Origin: Emergencia timonensis
GTDB taxonomy: Bacteria > Bacillota > Clostridia > Peptostreptococcales > Anaerovoracaceae
Assembly: GCF_900086585.1 (NCBI RefSeq)
Contig: NZ_FLKM01000008.1
Span: forward strand, 558,001-622,000
Reading direction: 5' to 3'
Length of the DNA: 64,000 bases
Below are positions 34,599 through 43,809 of this stretch, piece after piece. The first letter of the stretch is position 1. Every line of letters starts with the position of its first letter. The translations under genes and the position numbers were made by a program. The notes beneath the pieces were generated by a model. That model was not told the DNA's origin and did no database searches. It was given only the letters and a program-made list of their open reading frames with translations.

Positions 34599-35324
34599 AT
34601 GAAAGTATTACATTATCTATTGGGACTGATTTTTTCGATTAGTATGATACTGGTATTGCTGGTTACATCCATAGAAGCAGTGCTCTACTGGTCTCCGGGT
34701 TATTTTGAAAAAGAATATCATAAATACCAGGTTACTGACGAAATTGACATAGAGATGGATGATCTGCTCCATGTTACGGACGTGATGATGGATTATCTAA
34801 AGGATAAAAGAGAGGATCTTCAAGTGGTCACCAGGGTGGGCGGAACACAGCGAACATTTTTCAGTCAGAGAGAACTGGACCACATGGTAGACGTGAAAAA
34901 TTTGTTTATCGCAGGTCTAAACCTCCGGAGAGGCTGTTTACTGCTTGCAGTGGTCAGTGCAGGCCTGCTGTATTTTCTGAAAGGTAAATTATCGTCAATA
35001 CTTCCCCTTGCAATGTGCGTTGGGACAGGCCTGTTCTTTTTGGCAGCCTGCCTATTGGCCGCCATCGTTAGCACAGACTTTACAAAATACTTTACGGTAT
35101 TTCATGAGATATTCTTTGATAATGACCTTTGGCTCTTAAATCCCAATGAAGATCTCTTGATTAATATTGTTCCGGAACCGTTCTTTGTCGATACGGCGGC
35201 CCGCATTGCCACTGTTTTTGGCGGCAGCGTCCTCCTGCTTCTGGCAGCCTGTCTGCTCAGTCTATATTGCAGTAAGCGAAATAAACGCTGTCACCAAAAC
35301 AATACGATTGGAACCGTCATGTAG
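34599..35324 (+). CDS. lit: TIGR01906 family membrane protein, Lit-like lipoprotein intramolecular transacylase
   Basis: A 241-residue protein with four helices. It has the TIGR01906/DUF1461 pattern: ELDHMVDVKNLF (His95) in the first extracytoplasmic region and VFHEIFFDNDLWLLNP (His169) in the second, then IVPEPFF. The 74-residue distance between the histidines is close to that of the catalytic His pair of Enterococcus/Bacillus Lit (His85 and His157 as I recall). Lit moves an acyl chain from the lipid moiety to the N-terminal Cys of lipoproteins. Family membership is fairly sure; activity is inferred. It lies between two NCS2 permeases. Confidence 0.8.
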   Translation: MKVLHYLLGLIFSISMILVLLVTSIEAVLYWSPGYFEKEYHKYQVTDEIDIEMDDLLHVTDVMMDYLKDKREDLQVVTRVGGTQRTFFSQRELDHMVDVKNLFIAGLNLRRGCLLLAVVSAGLLYFLKGKLSSILPLAMCVGTGLFFLAACLLAAIVSTDFTKYFTVFHEIFFDNDLWLLNPNEDLLINIVPEPFFVDTAARIATVFGGSVLLLLAACLLSLYCSKRNKRCHQNNTIGTVM

Positions 35325-35325
35325 T

Positions 35326-36684
35326 CTAAAGGACCAAAGTTATGATTCTAAGTACGAATAAGATACTGGAGATCCACATGACAGGAGGGATCTCCTTCAT
35401 TTTGCCTGTAATCAGTTTAAGGAAAACCCAGGTCAGAATTCCAAACATGATACCGTTAGCCACAGAATAGGTGAAAGGCATCATGATCATGGCAAAAAAA
35501 CCGCTGACAACATCGGCAATATCGCCTTCAAAGTCGATTTTTTTGATACAGTCCATCATTAAAAGACCTACCCAAACCAAGGCCGGAGCAGTAGCAAAAG
35601 ATGGAATCGCCAGGAAGATTGGCGAGAACAACAAGGCTGCAAAAAAGAGGATGGCTGTCGTCACAGAAGTCAATCCAGTCCTGCCTCCGCCTGCTACACC
35701 GGCGCTGGATTCAATATAGCTTGTGACAGTAGAGGTTCCCAGTGCAGCGCCTGCAATGGTGCCACAGGCATCAGCTAAAAGCGCGCCCTTTGCCTTTGGA
35801 AGATTACCGTCTTTATCCAGCATATCCCCTTTTGAGGCGATACCAATTAGACCGCCTACGGTATCAAAGAGGTCCACATAGAGGAACGAGAAGGTGATGA
35901 CGATAAAGTGAATGACGTTACCCGCTACCCAGCTGAAGTCAAAGGCCAGGAAATTAGGCGCCGCTGGCAGAGAAAAGCCTGCGGATATATTGGGAAACAG
36001 GGTATAGACCCCTGCTTCTGGATTTGGGACGTACCAGCCTGATGTTTCTGCGAGCATTCCCATAACCCAGGTGGCTAAAATGCCAATTAGTATGTATCCT
36101 TTGACATGAAAACGATAAAGGACGGCGACCAATATAGTGCCGGCAATGGCCAGAACAAATTCAGGTGAATCGAAGTTACCCATTTCTACTAAAGTGGAAT
36201 CACTTTTTACGATGATTCCGGCTCCCTGCAGACCGATAAAGGTGATAAAGAGTCCTACTCCTGCTGTAATGGCGTATTTTAGATTTGACGGCACGTCATT
36301 AATGAGGCGCTCTCTGAAGTTGCACAGAGAGAGGATGACGAAAACGATGCCTTCTACAAAGACCGCCGCCAGCGCAACCCTCCAAGGGTCGGTGATTCCC
36401 TCTGCTGCCAGTTCCCCACATACCGAATAGGCAAAATAGGCGTTGAGCCCCATTCCAGAGGCTAAGGCGATGGGATAGTTGGTAAAAAAGGCCATAAACA
36501 GCGTGCTGACTGCAGCAGACACTGCCGTTGCAGTAAAAACGGCAGCGCTGTCCATGCCCGCATCTGCCAGCATGGCAGGATTTACTGCCAGTATATAGAC
36601 CATGGAGACAAAGGTTGTGATGCCTGCCATGATTTCTGTTTTAACGTTTGTTCCATGCTCTTTTAATTTGAATAGTTTTTCCAA
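35326..36684 (-). CDS. NCS2 family purine permease (AzgA/PbuG-type), second copy
   Basis: A 452-residue permease, paralogue of the one at 32984, sharing LFKLKEHGTNVKTE, VSMVYILAVNPAML, ALASGMGLNAYFAY and the C-terminal MMPFTYSVANGIMFGI. It uses TTG as start, with AAAGGAG about 10 bases upstream; no ATG lies nearby. It ends one base after the Lit-like gene on the other strand. Two copies usually differ in base preference (for example guanine/hypoxanthine against adenine). Confidence 0.9.
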   Translation of the reverse strand: MEKLFKLKEHGTNVKTEIMAGITTFVSMVYILAVNPAMLADAGMDSAAVFTATAVSAAVSTLFMAFFTNYPIALASGMGLNAYFAYSVCGELAAEGITDPWRVALAAVFVEGIVFVILSLCNFRERLINDVPSNLKYAITAGVGLFITFIGLQGAGIIVKSDSTLVEMGNFDSPEFVLAIAGTILVAVLYRFHVKGYILIGILATWVMGMLAETSGWYVPNPEAGVYTLFPNISAGFSLPAAPNFLAFDFSWVAGNVIHFIVITFSFLYVDLFDTVGGLIGIASKGDMLDKDGNLPKAKGALLADACGTIAGAALGTSTVTSYIESSAGVAGGGRTGLTSVTTAILFFAALLFSPIFLAIPSFATAPALVWVGLLMMDCIKKIDFEGDIADVVSGFFAMIMMPFTYSVANGIMFGILTWVFLKLITGKMKEIPPVMWISSILFVLRIITLVL

Positions 36685-36867
36685 TTCTTATGTTCTCCTT
36701 TGCTCGTACAAAATTCGCTAAGTCATATTATACATGGAGGTATTGAGAAATCCTATAATCAGTTTTGGCTTTCTTGATAACTTTGCAATAAATTTAATGT
36801 TGTATTGTGATAAAGTGGCGGCAAAACGAACGAAATAAAGTCACACCCGAAGCATTGTTCAGTAAAT

Positions 36868-36919
36868 GAAAAGACTTCCGTTAACCGGACGCAGAAGTTC
36901 GGCTGAACGAAAGTCTTTT
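36868..36919 (-). terminator. terminator of the iron alcohol dehydrogenase gene
   Basis: AAAAGACTT (36869-36877) pairs with AAGTCTTTT (36911-36919), and inside it CGTT/AACG and CCG/CGG continue the stem around a 12-base loop. On the minus strand the stem ends in CTTTTCATTT. Confidence 0.7.
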
Positions 36920-36926
36920 GTTAAAT

Positions 36927-38108
36927 CTAAAAATCTATTTTTCTTCCATAATAGACGCATTCCAGTAACTTTTCCATTTTTTCATCGTCGATAGCTCTCG
37001 GATTGGAACCTGTGCAGGCGTCTGACACGGCGTTAGCGGCAATTGTCTTCTTTTTATCGAGGAATTCCTCTTCCTCAATACCAACCTCTTTCAGCGTATG
37101 AGGAATTTCCATCGCTTCATTTAAGCTGATAATCAGATGACAGAGTCTTTGAATCTTTTCTTCCCTTTTATCTCCTTCGATTTTCAGATAATCAGCGATT
37201 TCCTCATATCTCTTTGCAGCAGATAACTCTTCCGCGTTGTAAGTGATCACGTATGGCAGATACATCGCGTTGGCCAGTCCGTGAACGACATGGCCTGTTT
37301 TGAAAGCCGCGCCTGTCTTATGAGCCATGGAGTGGACGATACCGAGCAGTGCGTTGGAAAAGGCCATGCCGGCTAAGCACTGGGCATAATGCATCTGCTC
37401 TCTGGCACATTTGTCCCCGTTGTAGGACTTGATTAAATTGTCTTTGACCATTTCAATAGCTCTCAAAGCGAGAGGGTCGGTAAAGGCGTTGGCGGCAGTG
37501 GATACGTAGGCTTCAACCGCATGAGTAAAGGCGTCCATACCCGTGCAGGCGGCCAATGCCGGAGGCATGGTTTCCGCGAGGTCAGGATCTACGATGGCCA
37601 CGTCCGGTGTCAGGTTAAAATCAGCCAGCGGGTATTTGATGCCGTTATCATAATCTGTGATGACAGAGAAAGCAGTAACTTCTGTGGCAGTGCCTGAGGT
37701 AGACGGAATGGCGCAGAACTTCGCCTTATTGCGCAGCGTTGGCAGGCTGAACGGTTTTGCTGCCTCTTCAAAAGTAAGATCTGGATATTCATAAAAAATC
37801 CACATCGCTTTCGCTGCATCAATTGGTGAACCTCCCCCGATGGCGACAATCCAATCAGGCTTAAATTTTCTCATATCTTCAGCGCCTTTTTTAACCGTTT
37901 CAATGGACGGATCTGGTTCGACTCCGGCGAAGACTTTCAGTTCCATACCGGCCTCTTTTAAATATTCTTCGGTCTTACCTAAGAAACCAAAACGCTGCAT
38001 GGAGGCGCCTCCTGTAACAATAAAGGCTTTCTTGCCCTGCAGGTCTTTTAAATGGGACAGAGAACCTCTTCCAAAATAAATATCTCTGGGTAATGTAAAT
38101 TGTGACAT
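36927..38108 (-). CDS. iron-containing alcohol dehydrogenase
   Basis: A 393-residue group III alcohol dehydrogenase. NAD(P) binding: IGGGSPIDAAKAM near residue 95. Metal binding: the Asp near ADFNLTPDVAIVDP, GMDAFTHAVEAYVS, GIVHSMAHKTGAAF and TGHVVHGLANA. The N-terminus FTLPRDIYFGRGSL resembles NADPH-dependent butanol dehydrogenases of clostridia; the likely reaction is reduction of an aldehyde to an alcohol. ATG at 38108 follows AAAGGGGAAA. It stands alone, with its own terminator. Confidence 0.9.
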   Translation of the reverse strand: MSQFTLPRDIYFGRGSLSHLKDLQGKKAFIVTGGASMQRFGFLGKTEEYLKEAGMELKVFAGVEPDPSIETVKKGAEDMRKFKPDWIVAIGGGSPIDAAKAMWIFYEYPDLTFEEAAKPFSLPTLRNKAKFCAIPSTSGTATEVTAFSVITDYDNGIKYPLADFNLTPDVAIVDPDLAETMPPALAACTGMDAFTHAVEAYVSTAANAFTDPLALRAIEMVKDNLIKSYNGDKCAREQMHYAQCLAGMAFSNALLGIVHSMAHKTGAAFKTGHVVHGLANAMYLPYVITYNAEELSAAKRYEEIADYLKIEGDKREEKIQRLCHLIISLNEAMEIPHTLKEVGIEEEEFLDKKKTIAANAVSDACTGSNPRAIDDEKMEKLLECVYYGRKIDF

Positions 38109-38268
38109 ATGTTTCCCCTTTCTAATTAACAACTATTTTTTGTTAGTATGTCCTGCGGTGAAACGTTTTACTCTCTATACTTCGAGCTGGAAAAGAAATG
38201 ACTTTCGTTTTTTCATGTGATAAAATGATGGTAATTGAGACAAATTAAGAGAGAAAAGGTGAAGACAG

Positions 38269-38733
38269 ATGGAAAAAAATAAAAAAATTGCAGTCGTTTT
38301 TGCAGCCGTCTTATTGGTGGCGGCGATGAGCGCATGCTCAACCCATTCGAGCAAATCGTATACTTTTAAGGTTGAAACTGGCGATAAGATTAAAATTGAA
38401 ATGGATACGTCTGGGGACTATTCCTTTGCGCAGGAAGAAGGGCGCTTCCGTGTCGAAAAAGGAGAAGATGAGATTCTGCAGGGCATGTTTATGACCAAAG
38501 AAGGTTATGATCAGTATCAAACCCTAAAGGATTCGAAAGAGGTAAAAATTCTGGCTGACGGGGAAAAAGACGGCAATACATACTTCTTCTACGAGTACGA
38601 GGGAGAGGCCGGAACGGAAACCAATTTTGTTCTATGGATCAAAGATTCCAGCACAGGTATGCTCATCGGAAGCCTGGCAGGAGAAAAAGAGGCGAAAGCC
38701 GCCTTTGAGAGACTGACGATTACGTTGGAATAA
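38269..38733 (+). CDS. small predicted lipoprotein of unknown function
   Basis: A 154-residue protein with a short basic N-terminus, a hydrophobic stretch and a lipobox-like end AAMSAC with Cys at about residue 23, so it should be lipid-anchored on the outer face of the membrane. The mature part is acidic and rich in beta-type residues. I do not recognise the family. AAAAGGT precedes the ATG. A possible promoter is ATGACT-N17-TAAAAT ending at 38226. Confidence 0.75.
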   Translation: MEKNKKIAVVFAAVLLVAAMSACSTHSSKSYTFKVETGDKIKIEMDTSGDYSFAQEEGRFRVEKGEDEILQGMFMTKEGYDQYQTLKDSKEVKILADGEKDGNTYFFYEYEGEAGTETNFVLWIKDSSTGMLIGSLAGEKEAKAAFERLTITLE

Positions 38734-38763
38734 ATACTAAAAGTATGTAGTGACAAAGAATAA

Positions 38764-38805
38764 CAAAAAATGCCCTGGCAGGAGATGTTCCCGCCGGGCA
38801 TTTTG
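38764..38805. terminator. bidirectional terminator between the lipoprotein and alr
   Basis: CAAAAAATGCCC and GGGCATTTTG form the outer stem, with inner GGC/GCC and GGA/TCC pairs. A- and T-runs on both sides make it usable from either direction. Confidence 0.75.
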
Positions 38806-38817
38806 TTTTGCTCACTT

Positions 38818-39957
38818 TTACTTTACATAAACTTTCGGCAGTCTCTGTCCGAAAGCGCAGCAGATTTCGTAGTTGATGGTCCCTGTGGCTTCTGCGATGT
38901 CGTCAGCCAGGATCGTGTTGACGCCATCGGAACCCATGACGATGACCTCGTCGCCGACTTTTACATTCGGCACGTTGGAAACGTCGATCATGCACTGGTC
39001 CATACAGATATTGCCGGCAATCGGGCATACCACGCCGTTTACGATAACCTTGGCCTGTGCGGAATATGGGCGAGGATAGCCGTCTGCATAACCTAAGGCG
39101 ATTGTCGCAATTCTGGCAGGTTTTTCTGATATGTACTTTCTGCCATAGCCGACGGAGAAGTTTTCTGGAACATCCTTCAGATGAATGATGTTGGCTTTGA
39201 CGGACATGACGGGTTTGATTGAAAGCTGTTTTTTATCGACCTCGTTTGACGGATAGCAGCCGTACAGAATGATTCCAGGACGGACAGCGTCAAAGTAGAT
39301 GCTGGGCAGTTCCATAATGGAAGCGCTGTTTGCAAGCGTTCTCATTGGAACGTAGACTCCTGCTTTCGTCAAAGCCTCGTAAAAAGCGTTGTATTTGTCT
39401 TCCTGCTGATGAGAATAAGTTTTATCAGCGGCGTCGGCAGTGGACATGTGGGAGAACATGCCTTTGATCTTGAAATTTGGCAGAGCGGCAATCTTCTTGA
39501 TATCCTCAATCGAAGTTTCTATTTCATCTGCCAAATAGCCGATTCTTCCCATACCGGTATCAATAGCAATCAGACCGAAAACGGTTTTGCCGATCTTTGC
39601 AGCGGCATCGCTGATTGCCTTGGCGTTGGCGGAATCGCATACTACAGGAGTAATGTCGTATTCTGCAATTACATCAGCATACATATCAGGGGTAAGGCCC
39701 AGCATGATGATCTCTTCTTTTGCCCCAGCGTCCCGCAGTGTAATTGCCTCCTGAAGTGTGGCGATTGCAAAGGTTTTTACTCCATTTTCCCTTAACACAT
39801 TTGCACACATGACTGAACCGTGACCATAACCATCCGCCTTAATGACGCCGATAATCTGCTTATCTGCGCCGACCTTTTCTCTGATGCTTTTGATGTTGTA
39901 GTCCAGATTGCTCAAATTGATTTCTGCCCAAACGGGTCTGATTGCTTCTTTATACAT
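38818..39957 (-). CDS. alr: alanine racemase
   Basis: A 379-residue PLP enzyme converting L-alanine to D-alanine for peptidoglycan. The PLP lysine is Lys40 in VIKADGYGHG, the second catalytic residue is the Tyr in VGYGRKY, and CPIAGNICMDQCMIDV marks the C-terminal beta domain. Normal length. The ATG at 39957 has GAAGGTATTTG upstream. The gene follows purA in the same direction after only 29 bases, so both may be co-transcribed. Confidence 0.95.
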   Translation of the reverse strand: MYKEAIRPVWAEINLSNLDYNIKSIREKVGADKQIIGVIKADGYGHGSVMCANVLRENGVKTFAIATLQEAITLRDAGAKEEIIMLGLTPDMYADVIAEYDITPVVCDSANAKAISDAAAKIGKTVFGLIAIDTGMGRIGYLADEIETSIEDIKKIAALPNFKIKGMFSHMSTADAADKTYSHQQEDKYNAFYEALTKAGVYVPMRTLANSASIMELPSIYFDAVRPGIILYGCYPSNEVDKKQLSIKPVMSVKANIIHLKDVPENFSVGYGRKYISEKPARIATIALGYADGYPRPYSAQAKVIVNGVVCPIAGNICMDQCMIDVSNVPNVKVGDEVIVMGSDGVNTILADDIAEATGTINYEICCAFGQRLPKVYVK

Positions 39958-39986
39958 GGCTGTACAAATACCTTCTTTCTTTAAAA

Positions 39987-41276
39987 TTATAATAATGGTT
40001 CGCGTTTGATAATGTCTTCTCTTCCCGGACCATTAGATACGAGTGTAATTGGAAACCCGATTTGACGTTCGATCTCATTGACGTATTCCTGGCATGCCTT
40101 CGGCAATGCTTCCCATGTTCTGATGCCAGTCACATCGCTCTTCCAGCCAGGCAGTTTCTTAAGCACCGGCTTTGCCTGGTAGAGATAGGTGGTGTTGGGG
40201 AATTCTTGATGTTCTTCCCCATTGATTTCATATCCGATGCAAATGGGTATTTCGTCCAGGTAACCCAAAGGATCGATGACCGTCAAAGCCACTTCGGTAG
40301 TTCCCTGCATTTGGCAGCCGTATCGTGTTGCAACGGCATCGAACCAGCCTACGCGGCGAGGTCTTCCCGTGGTAGCGCCAAATTCGCCGCCGTCTCCTCC
40401 GCGTCGTCTTAACTCGTCGGCTTCCTCATCAAAGATTTCACTGACAAAGGCGCCAGCACCTACAGCCGAGGAATATGCTTTTACAACAGTCGTAACCTTT
40501 TTGATTTCGTATGGAGGGATACCTGCGCCTACTGCGCCGAATGCAGCCAATGTCGATGAGGATGTGACCATCGGGTAGATGCCGTGATCCGTATCTTTGA
40601 GGGCGCCCAGCTGACCTTCCAACAGTATATTCTTACCCTCTTTGATGGCTTCTTGCAAAAATACGCTGGTATTAGCAACATACGGTTTAATCATCTCCTT
40701 GTATTCCATCATCGTATGGTAGAGCTCATCTACCTTCAATGCAGGTTTGTGATACAAGTTCTCTATCATGATATTTTTTAACGTGCATACGTTTTCCAGC
40801 TTTTCTCGAAGCGCAGCCTCTACCATGAACAATTCATTGACTTGAAAACCGATTTTAGCATACTTGTCAGAATAACAAGGCGCAATTCCGCTTTTTGTGG
40901 AGCCAAAGGATTTGCCTGCTAAGCGTTCTTCTTCGTATTCGTCTAGTAAAATGTGGTAAGGCATGACAATGTGTGCCCGGTCAGAGACGAGAACCTTTGG
41001 CGCTGGAACGCCTCCTTCAATCAGCGCGTTGATTTCTTTGATTAAAAATGGAATGTTTAACGCTACGCCGTTGCCGAGAACGCTGGTGGTGTGGCGGTAA
41101 AATACGCCGGAAGGCAGCATGTGCAGTGCAAACTTGCCATAGTCGTTTTTGATGGTATGTCCCGCATTGCTTCCGCCCTGAAATCTGACGATGATGTCAG
41201 AGTCCTCGGACAGCACGTCTGTAATCTTGCCTTTTCCTTCGTCACCCCAGTTAGCGCCTACGATTGCTTTGATCAT
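39987..41276 (-). CDS. purA: adenylosuccinate synthetase
   Basis: A 429-residue enzyme that joins IMP and aspartate with GTP, first step of AMP synthesis. GDEGKGK at residues 11-17 is the phosphate loop, GGSNAGHT the IMP-binding loop, and TTTGRPRRVGW-like GATTGRPRR the nucleotide-binding region. Normal length. AGGAGGAATTT precedes the ATG. It follows purB, so the two enzymes that make AMP from IMP are adjacent. Confidence 0.97.
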   Translation of the reverse strand: MIKAIVGANWGDEGKGKITDVLSEDSDIIVRFQGGSNAGHTIKNDYGKFALHMLPSGVFYRHTTSVLGNGVALNIPFLIKEINALIEGGVPAPKVLVSDRAHIVMPYHILLDEYEEERLAGKSFGSTKSGIAPCYSDKYAKIGFQVNELFMVEAALREKLENVCTLKNIMIENLYHKPALKVDELYHTMMEYKEMIKPYVANTSVFLQEAIKEGKNILLEGQLGALKDTDHGIYPMVTSSSTLAAFGAVGAGIPPYEIKKVTTVVKAYSSAVGAGAFVSEIFDEEADELRRRGGDGGEFGATTGRPRRVGWFDAVATRYGCQMQGTTEVALTVIDPLGYLDEIPICIGYEINGEEHQEFPNTTYLYQAKPVLKKLPGWKSDVTGIRTWEALPKACQEYVNEIERQIGFPITLVSNGPGREDIIKREPLL

Positions 41277-41332
41277 GTAAATTCCTCCTATTCATTATCG
41301 TATAGGAAATATTCTGTGAGTCAAAAGATTTC

Positions 41333-42766
41333 TTATACATTGATTTCAGCGGTAAGGCCGATCTGGTCCTCATTTGCTGATAGAATAGGCTTTATGACCC
41401 CGTTAAGAAACTCAGTTGTCTGTTCTATTGATCTTCCAACATAATTTTCTGGCTTCAAAACCTTCTGTAAAGCCTCTTTGGTTATATTAAAGGCTGGATC
41501 AGCTGCGATACGATCTAAAAGATCGTTGGGCTTACCCTGCTCTTTAACGACTTTTCCAGCATCCATGGAATGCAGGCGGATGCGTTCGTGAAGTTCCTGT
41601 CTGTCGCCTCCGGCGCGGACTGCGTCCATCATGATGTTCTCTGTAGCCATAAATGGCAGTTCAGCCATCAGGTGGGATTCAATGACCTTTGGATACACCA
41701 CTAAGCCTTTTGAGACATTGATATATAGTTCAAGAATTCCATCGGTTGCGAGGAACGCCTCGCTGACAGCAATTCTCTTGTTTGCTGAATCGTCCAGGGT
41801 TCTCTCAAACCACTGGGTCGCCGCAGTAATCTGCGGATTCATGGCATCGCTCATCACATAATTGGCAAGGGATGCCATACGCTCTGTGCGCATCGGGTTT
41901 CTCTTGTATGCCATGGCTGAGGAACCGATTTGATGTTTTTCGAATGGTTCTTCTACTTCCTTCATGTGTTGAAGCAGTCTGATATCGTTTGAAAATTTGT
42001 GGGCCGACTGGGCGATACCCGCCAAGACGTTCAAAACTCTGCTGTCCACCTTCCGGCTATAAGTCTGACCGGACACCGGATAACAGCCTTTGAAACCCAT
42101 TTTGTCGGCGATTCTTTGGTCTAAGACACGGCATTTCTCGTGATCGCCGTCAAAGAGTTCTAAGAAAGAGGCCTGCGTGCCAGTTGTCCCCTTTGATCCT
42201 AAAAGCCGCAGGGAATTGAGGACATAATCCAGATCTTCTAAATCCATGACCAGATCGTTCAGCCACAAGGTAGCTCTCTTTCCTACAGTAGTAGGCTGTG
42301 CAGCCTGAAAATGAGTATATGCCAGTGTAGGAAGAGACTTGTATTCCTCTGCGAATTCGGCAAGGGAAGCGATGGTGTTGACCAGTTTCTTTCTAATCAG
42401 CTGCAGCGCTTGACTCATGATAACGATGTCGGTGTTATCGCCTACATAACAGGAAGTCGCGCCCAAGTGAATGATGCCCTTCGCATTAGGACACTGCTGA
42501 CCATAAGCGTAGACGTGGCTCATGACGTCATGTCTGACTTCTTTTTCTCTCGCTTTTGCAACATCGTAGTTGATGTCGTCCTGGTGCTGCTTCAGCTGGT
42601 CAATCTGTTCCTGGGTGATGGAAAGACCCAGTTCTTTTTCCGTCTCTGCCAAAGCGATCCAGAGCCTTCTCCAAGTTCTGAATTTCATGTCGGGTGAAAA
42701 AAGAAACTGCATCTCTTTGCTGGGATATCTCTCCGAAAGTGGGCTTGTATAATTATCTGTTGTCAT
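41333..42766 (-). CDS. purB: adenylosuccinate lyase
   Basis: A 477-residue fumarase/aspartase superfamily lyase that releases fumarate from adenylosuccinate and SAICAR. The signature SSAMAYKRNPMRTE is present, with the catalytic histidines in GATSCYVGDN and THFQAAQP. ATG at 42766 follows GAGGAGGTTC; the open frame continues 12 codons upstream without a site. With purA directly downstream it covers the AMP branch; the two purine permeases nearby bring in bases. Confidence 0.96.
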   Translation of the reverse strand: MTTDNYTSPLSERYPSKEMQFLFSPDMKFRTWRRLWIALAETEKELGLSITQEQIDQLKQHQDDINYDVAKAREKEVRHDVMSHVYAYGQQCPNAKGIIHLGATSCYVGDNTDIVIMSQALQLIRKKLVNTIASLAEFAEEYKSLPTLAYTHFQAAQPTTVGKRATLWLNDLVMDLEDLDYVLNSLRLLGSKGTTGTQASFLELFDGDHEKCRVLDQRIADKMGFKGCYPVSGQTYSRKVDSRVLNVLAGIAQSAHKFSNDIRLLQHMKEVEEPFEKHQIGSSAMAYKRNPMRTERMASLANYVMSDAMNPQITAATQWFERTLDDSANKRIAVSEAFLATDGILELYINVSKGLVVYPKVIESHLMAELPFMATENIMMDAVRAGGDRQELHERIRLHSMDAGKVVKEQGKPNDLLDRIAADPAFNITKEALQKVLKPENYVGRSIEQTTEFLNGVIKPILSANEDQIGLTAEINV

Positions 42767-42930
42767 ACTGAACCTCCTCATATTTATGGAAACGTTTATC
42801 AAGAAACGTATTTATCATTGTAAAAAAATGAACATATAATTATAGCATTTTGTATGCAAAATATCAAGGGCTGAGGAAAATAGGGGCATAATATAAGAAA
42901 TCGTCTGTAAAAAAATGAAAAGGAGAAGCG

Positions 42931-43809
42931 ATGAGAAGAAAATTGTTCATAACAGGCATAATTGCTGCGGTTCTGGCGGTCTTTTTGTGGCTGCCTTTGT
43001 CAAATTACCCGATCAGTTTGGCAGTGATGAAGGTGTACAGCGGAATTCACAAGAGTAACAGCGTCATGGAACAAAAGGGCATTTCGCTGGAAATCCCAGG
43101 CGGGGGAATTACCCAGGAGAAAGACTGGTATCCTTTTGTCATGACCTTCAACGACAGCGCAGGATTTCGCCAATTTATCAGGGAAAAGGCTGGAAAACTG
43201 AATCTGGGTAAAAAAGATTCGCTGGAACTGACCATCCTTTATAACTTCCCCGCATTTGACTATTCTAAGGGATGCAGCCTGCTCTATAACCCCCAATCAC
43301 CTTATTATAACAGTTTCTATGGTGCGTATTTGGTATCGGGAAGGACTGCGGAGGGCTTACCTTATGGCTTCACCGCCGATGGAAGTCTGGACCTGGAGTC
43401 TGCCTCCCAGGTTCCTCAGTTTGATTTTCAAAGGTTGGTACTGGCGGATTTAGGCATTCGAGCGAGTCAACAGGTCTTTGATTGGAAGATTGAATCGGTC
43501 AGCCAAAATGTGGATTATGTCGGCAGTAGCGGCTGGACCAGACTGGATGCGTCTCTAAGGGTCAATGGAGTGATTCATCGAGCAGAGGGCTTTCGCAGAT
43601 CCTATCTGCAATACGGCAGATGTGCTTACGATCCAAAAGATTATGGACTGGAAGATTTTGCTCCAGTCCACATGAAGGGAAGACTATACGCCAAGTATTT
43701 TAGTGAGTGGGATACCAGTATCTTTTTCTATATTATGACGGGTGACGAGCAGGTCTTGGAACGCTGTGACGCTGAAATTCTGTCAAAAAGCATTCTGGTC
43801 ACAGAATAA
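42931..43809 (+). CDS. unknown protein with N-terminal membrane anchor
   Basis: A 292-residue protein not recognised. Residues 5-25 form one hydrophobic helix preceded by basic residues, so it is probably anchored and faces outward. The rest contains many aromatic residues (ILYNFPAFDYSKG, SPYYNSFYGAYLV) and repeats of beta-strand-like segments. AAAAGGAGAAG precedes the ATG. Its last 11 bases overlap the convergent NhaC gene. No known domain is evident. Confidence 0.7.
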   Translation: MRRKLFITGIIAAVLAVFLWLPLSNYPISLAVMKVYSGIHKSNSVMEQKGISLEIPGGGITQEKDWYPFVMTFNDSAGFRQFIREKAGKLNLGKKDSLELTILYNFPAFDYSKGCSLLYNPQSPYYNSFYGAYLVSGRTAEGLPYGFTADGSLDLESASQVPQFDFQRLVLADLGIRASQQVFDWKIESVSQNVDYVGSSGWTRLDASLRVNGVIHRAEGFRRSYLQYGRCAYDPKDYGLEDFAPVHMKGRLYAKYFSEWDTSIFFYIMTGDEQVLERCDAEILSKSILVTE

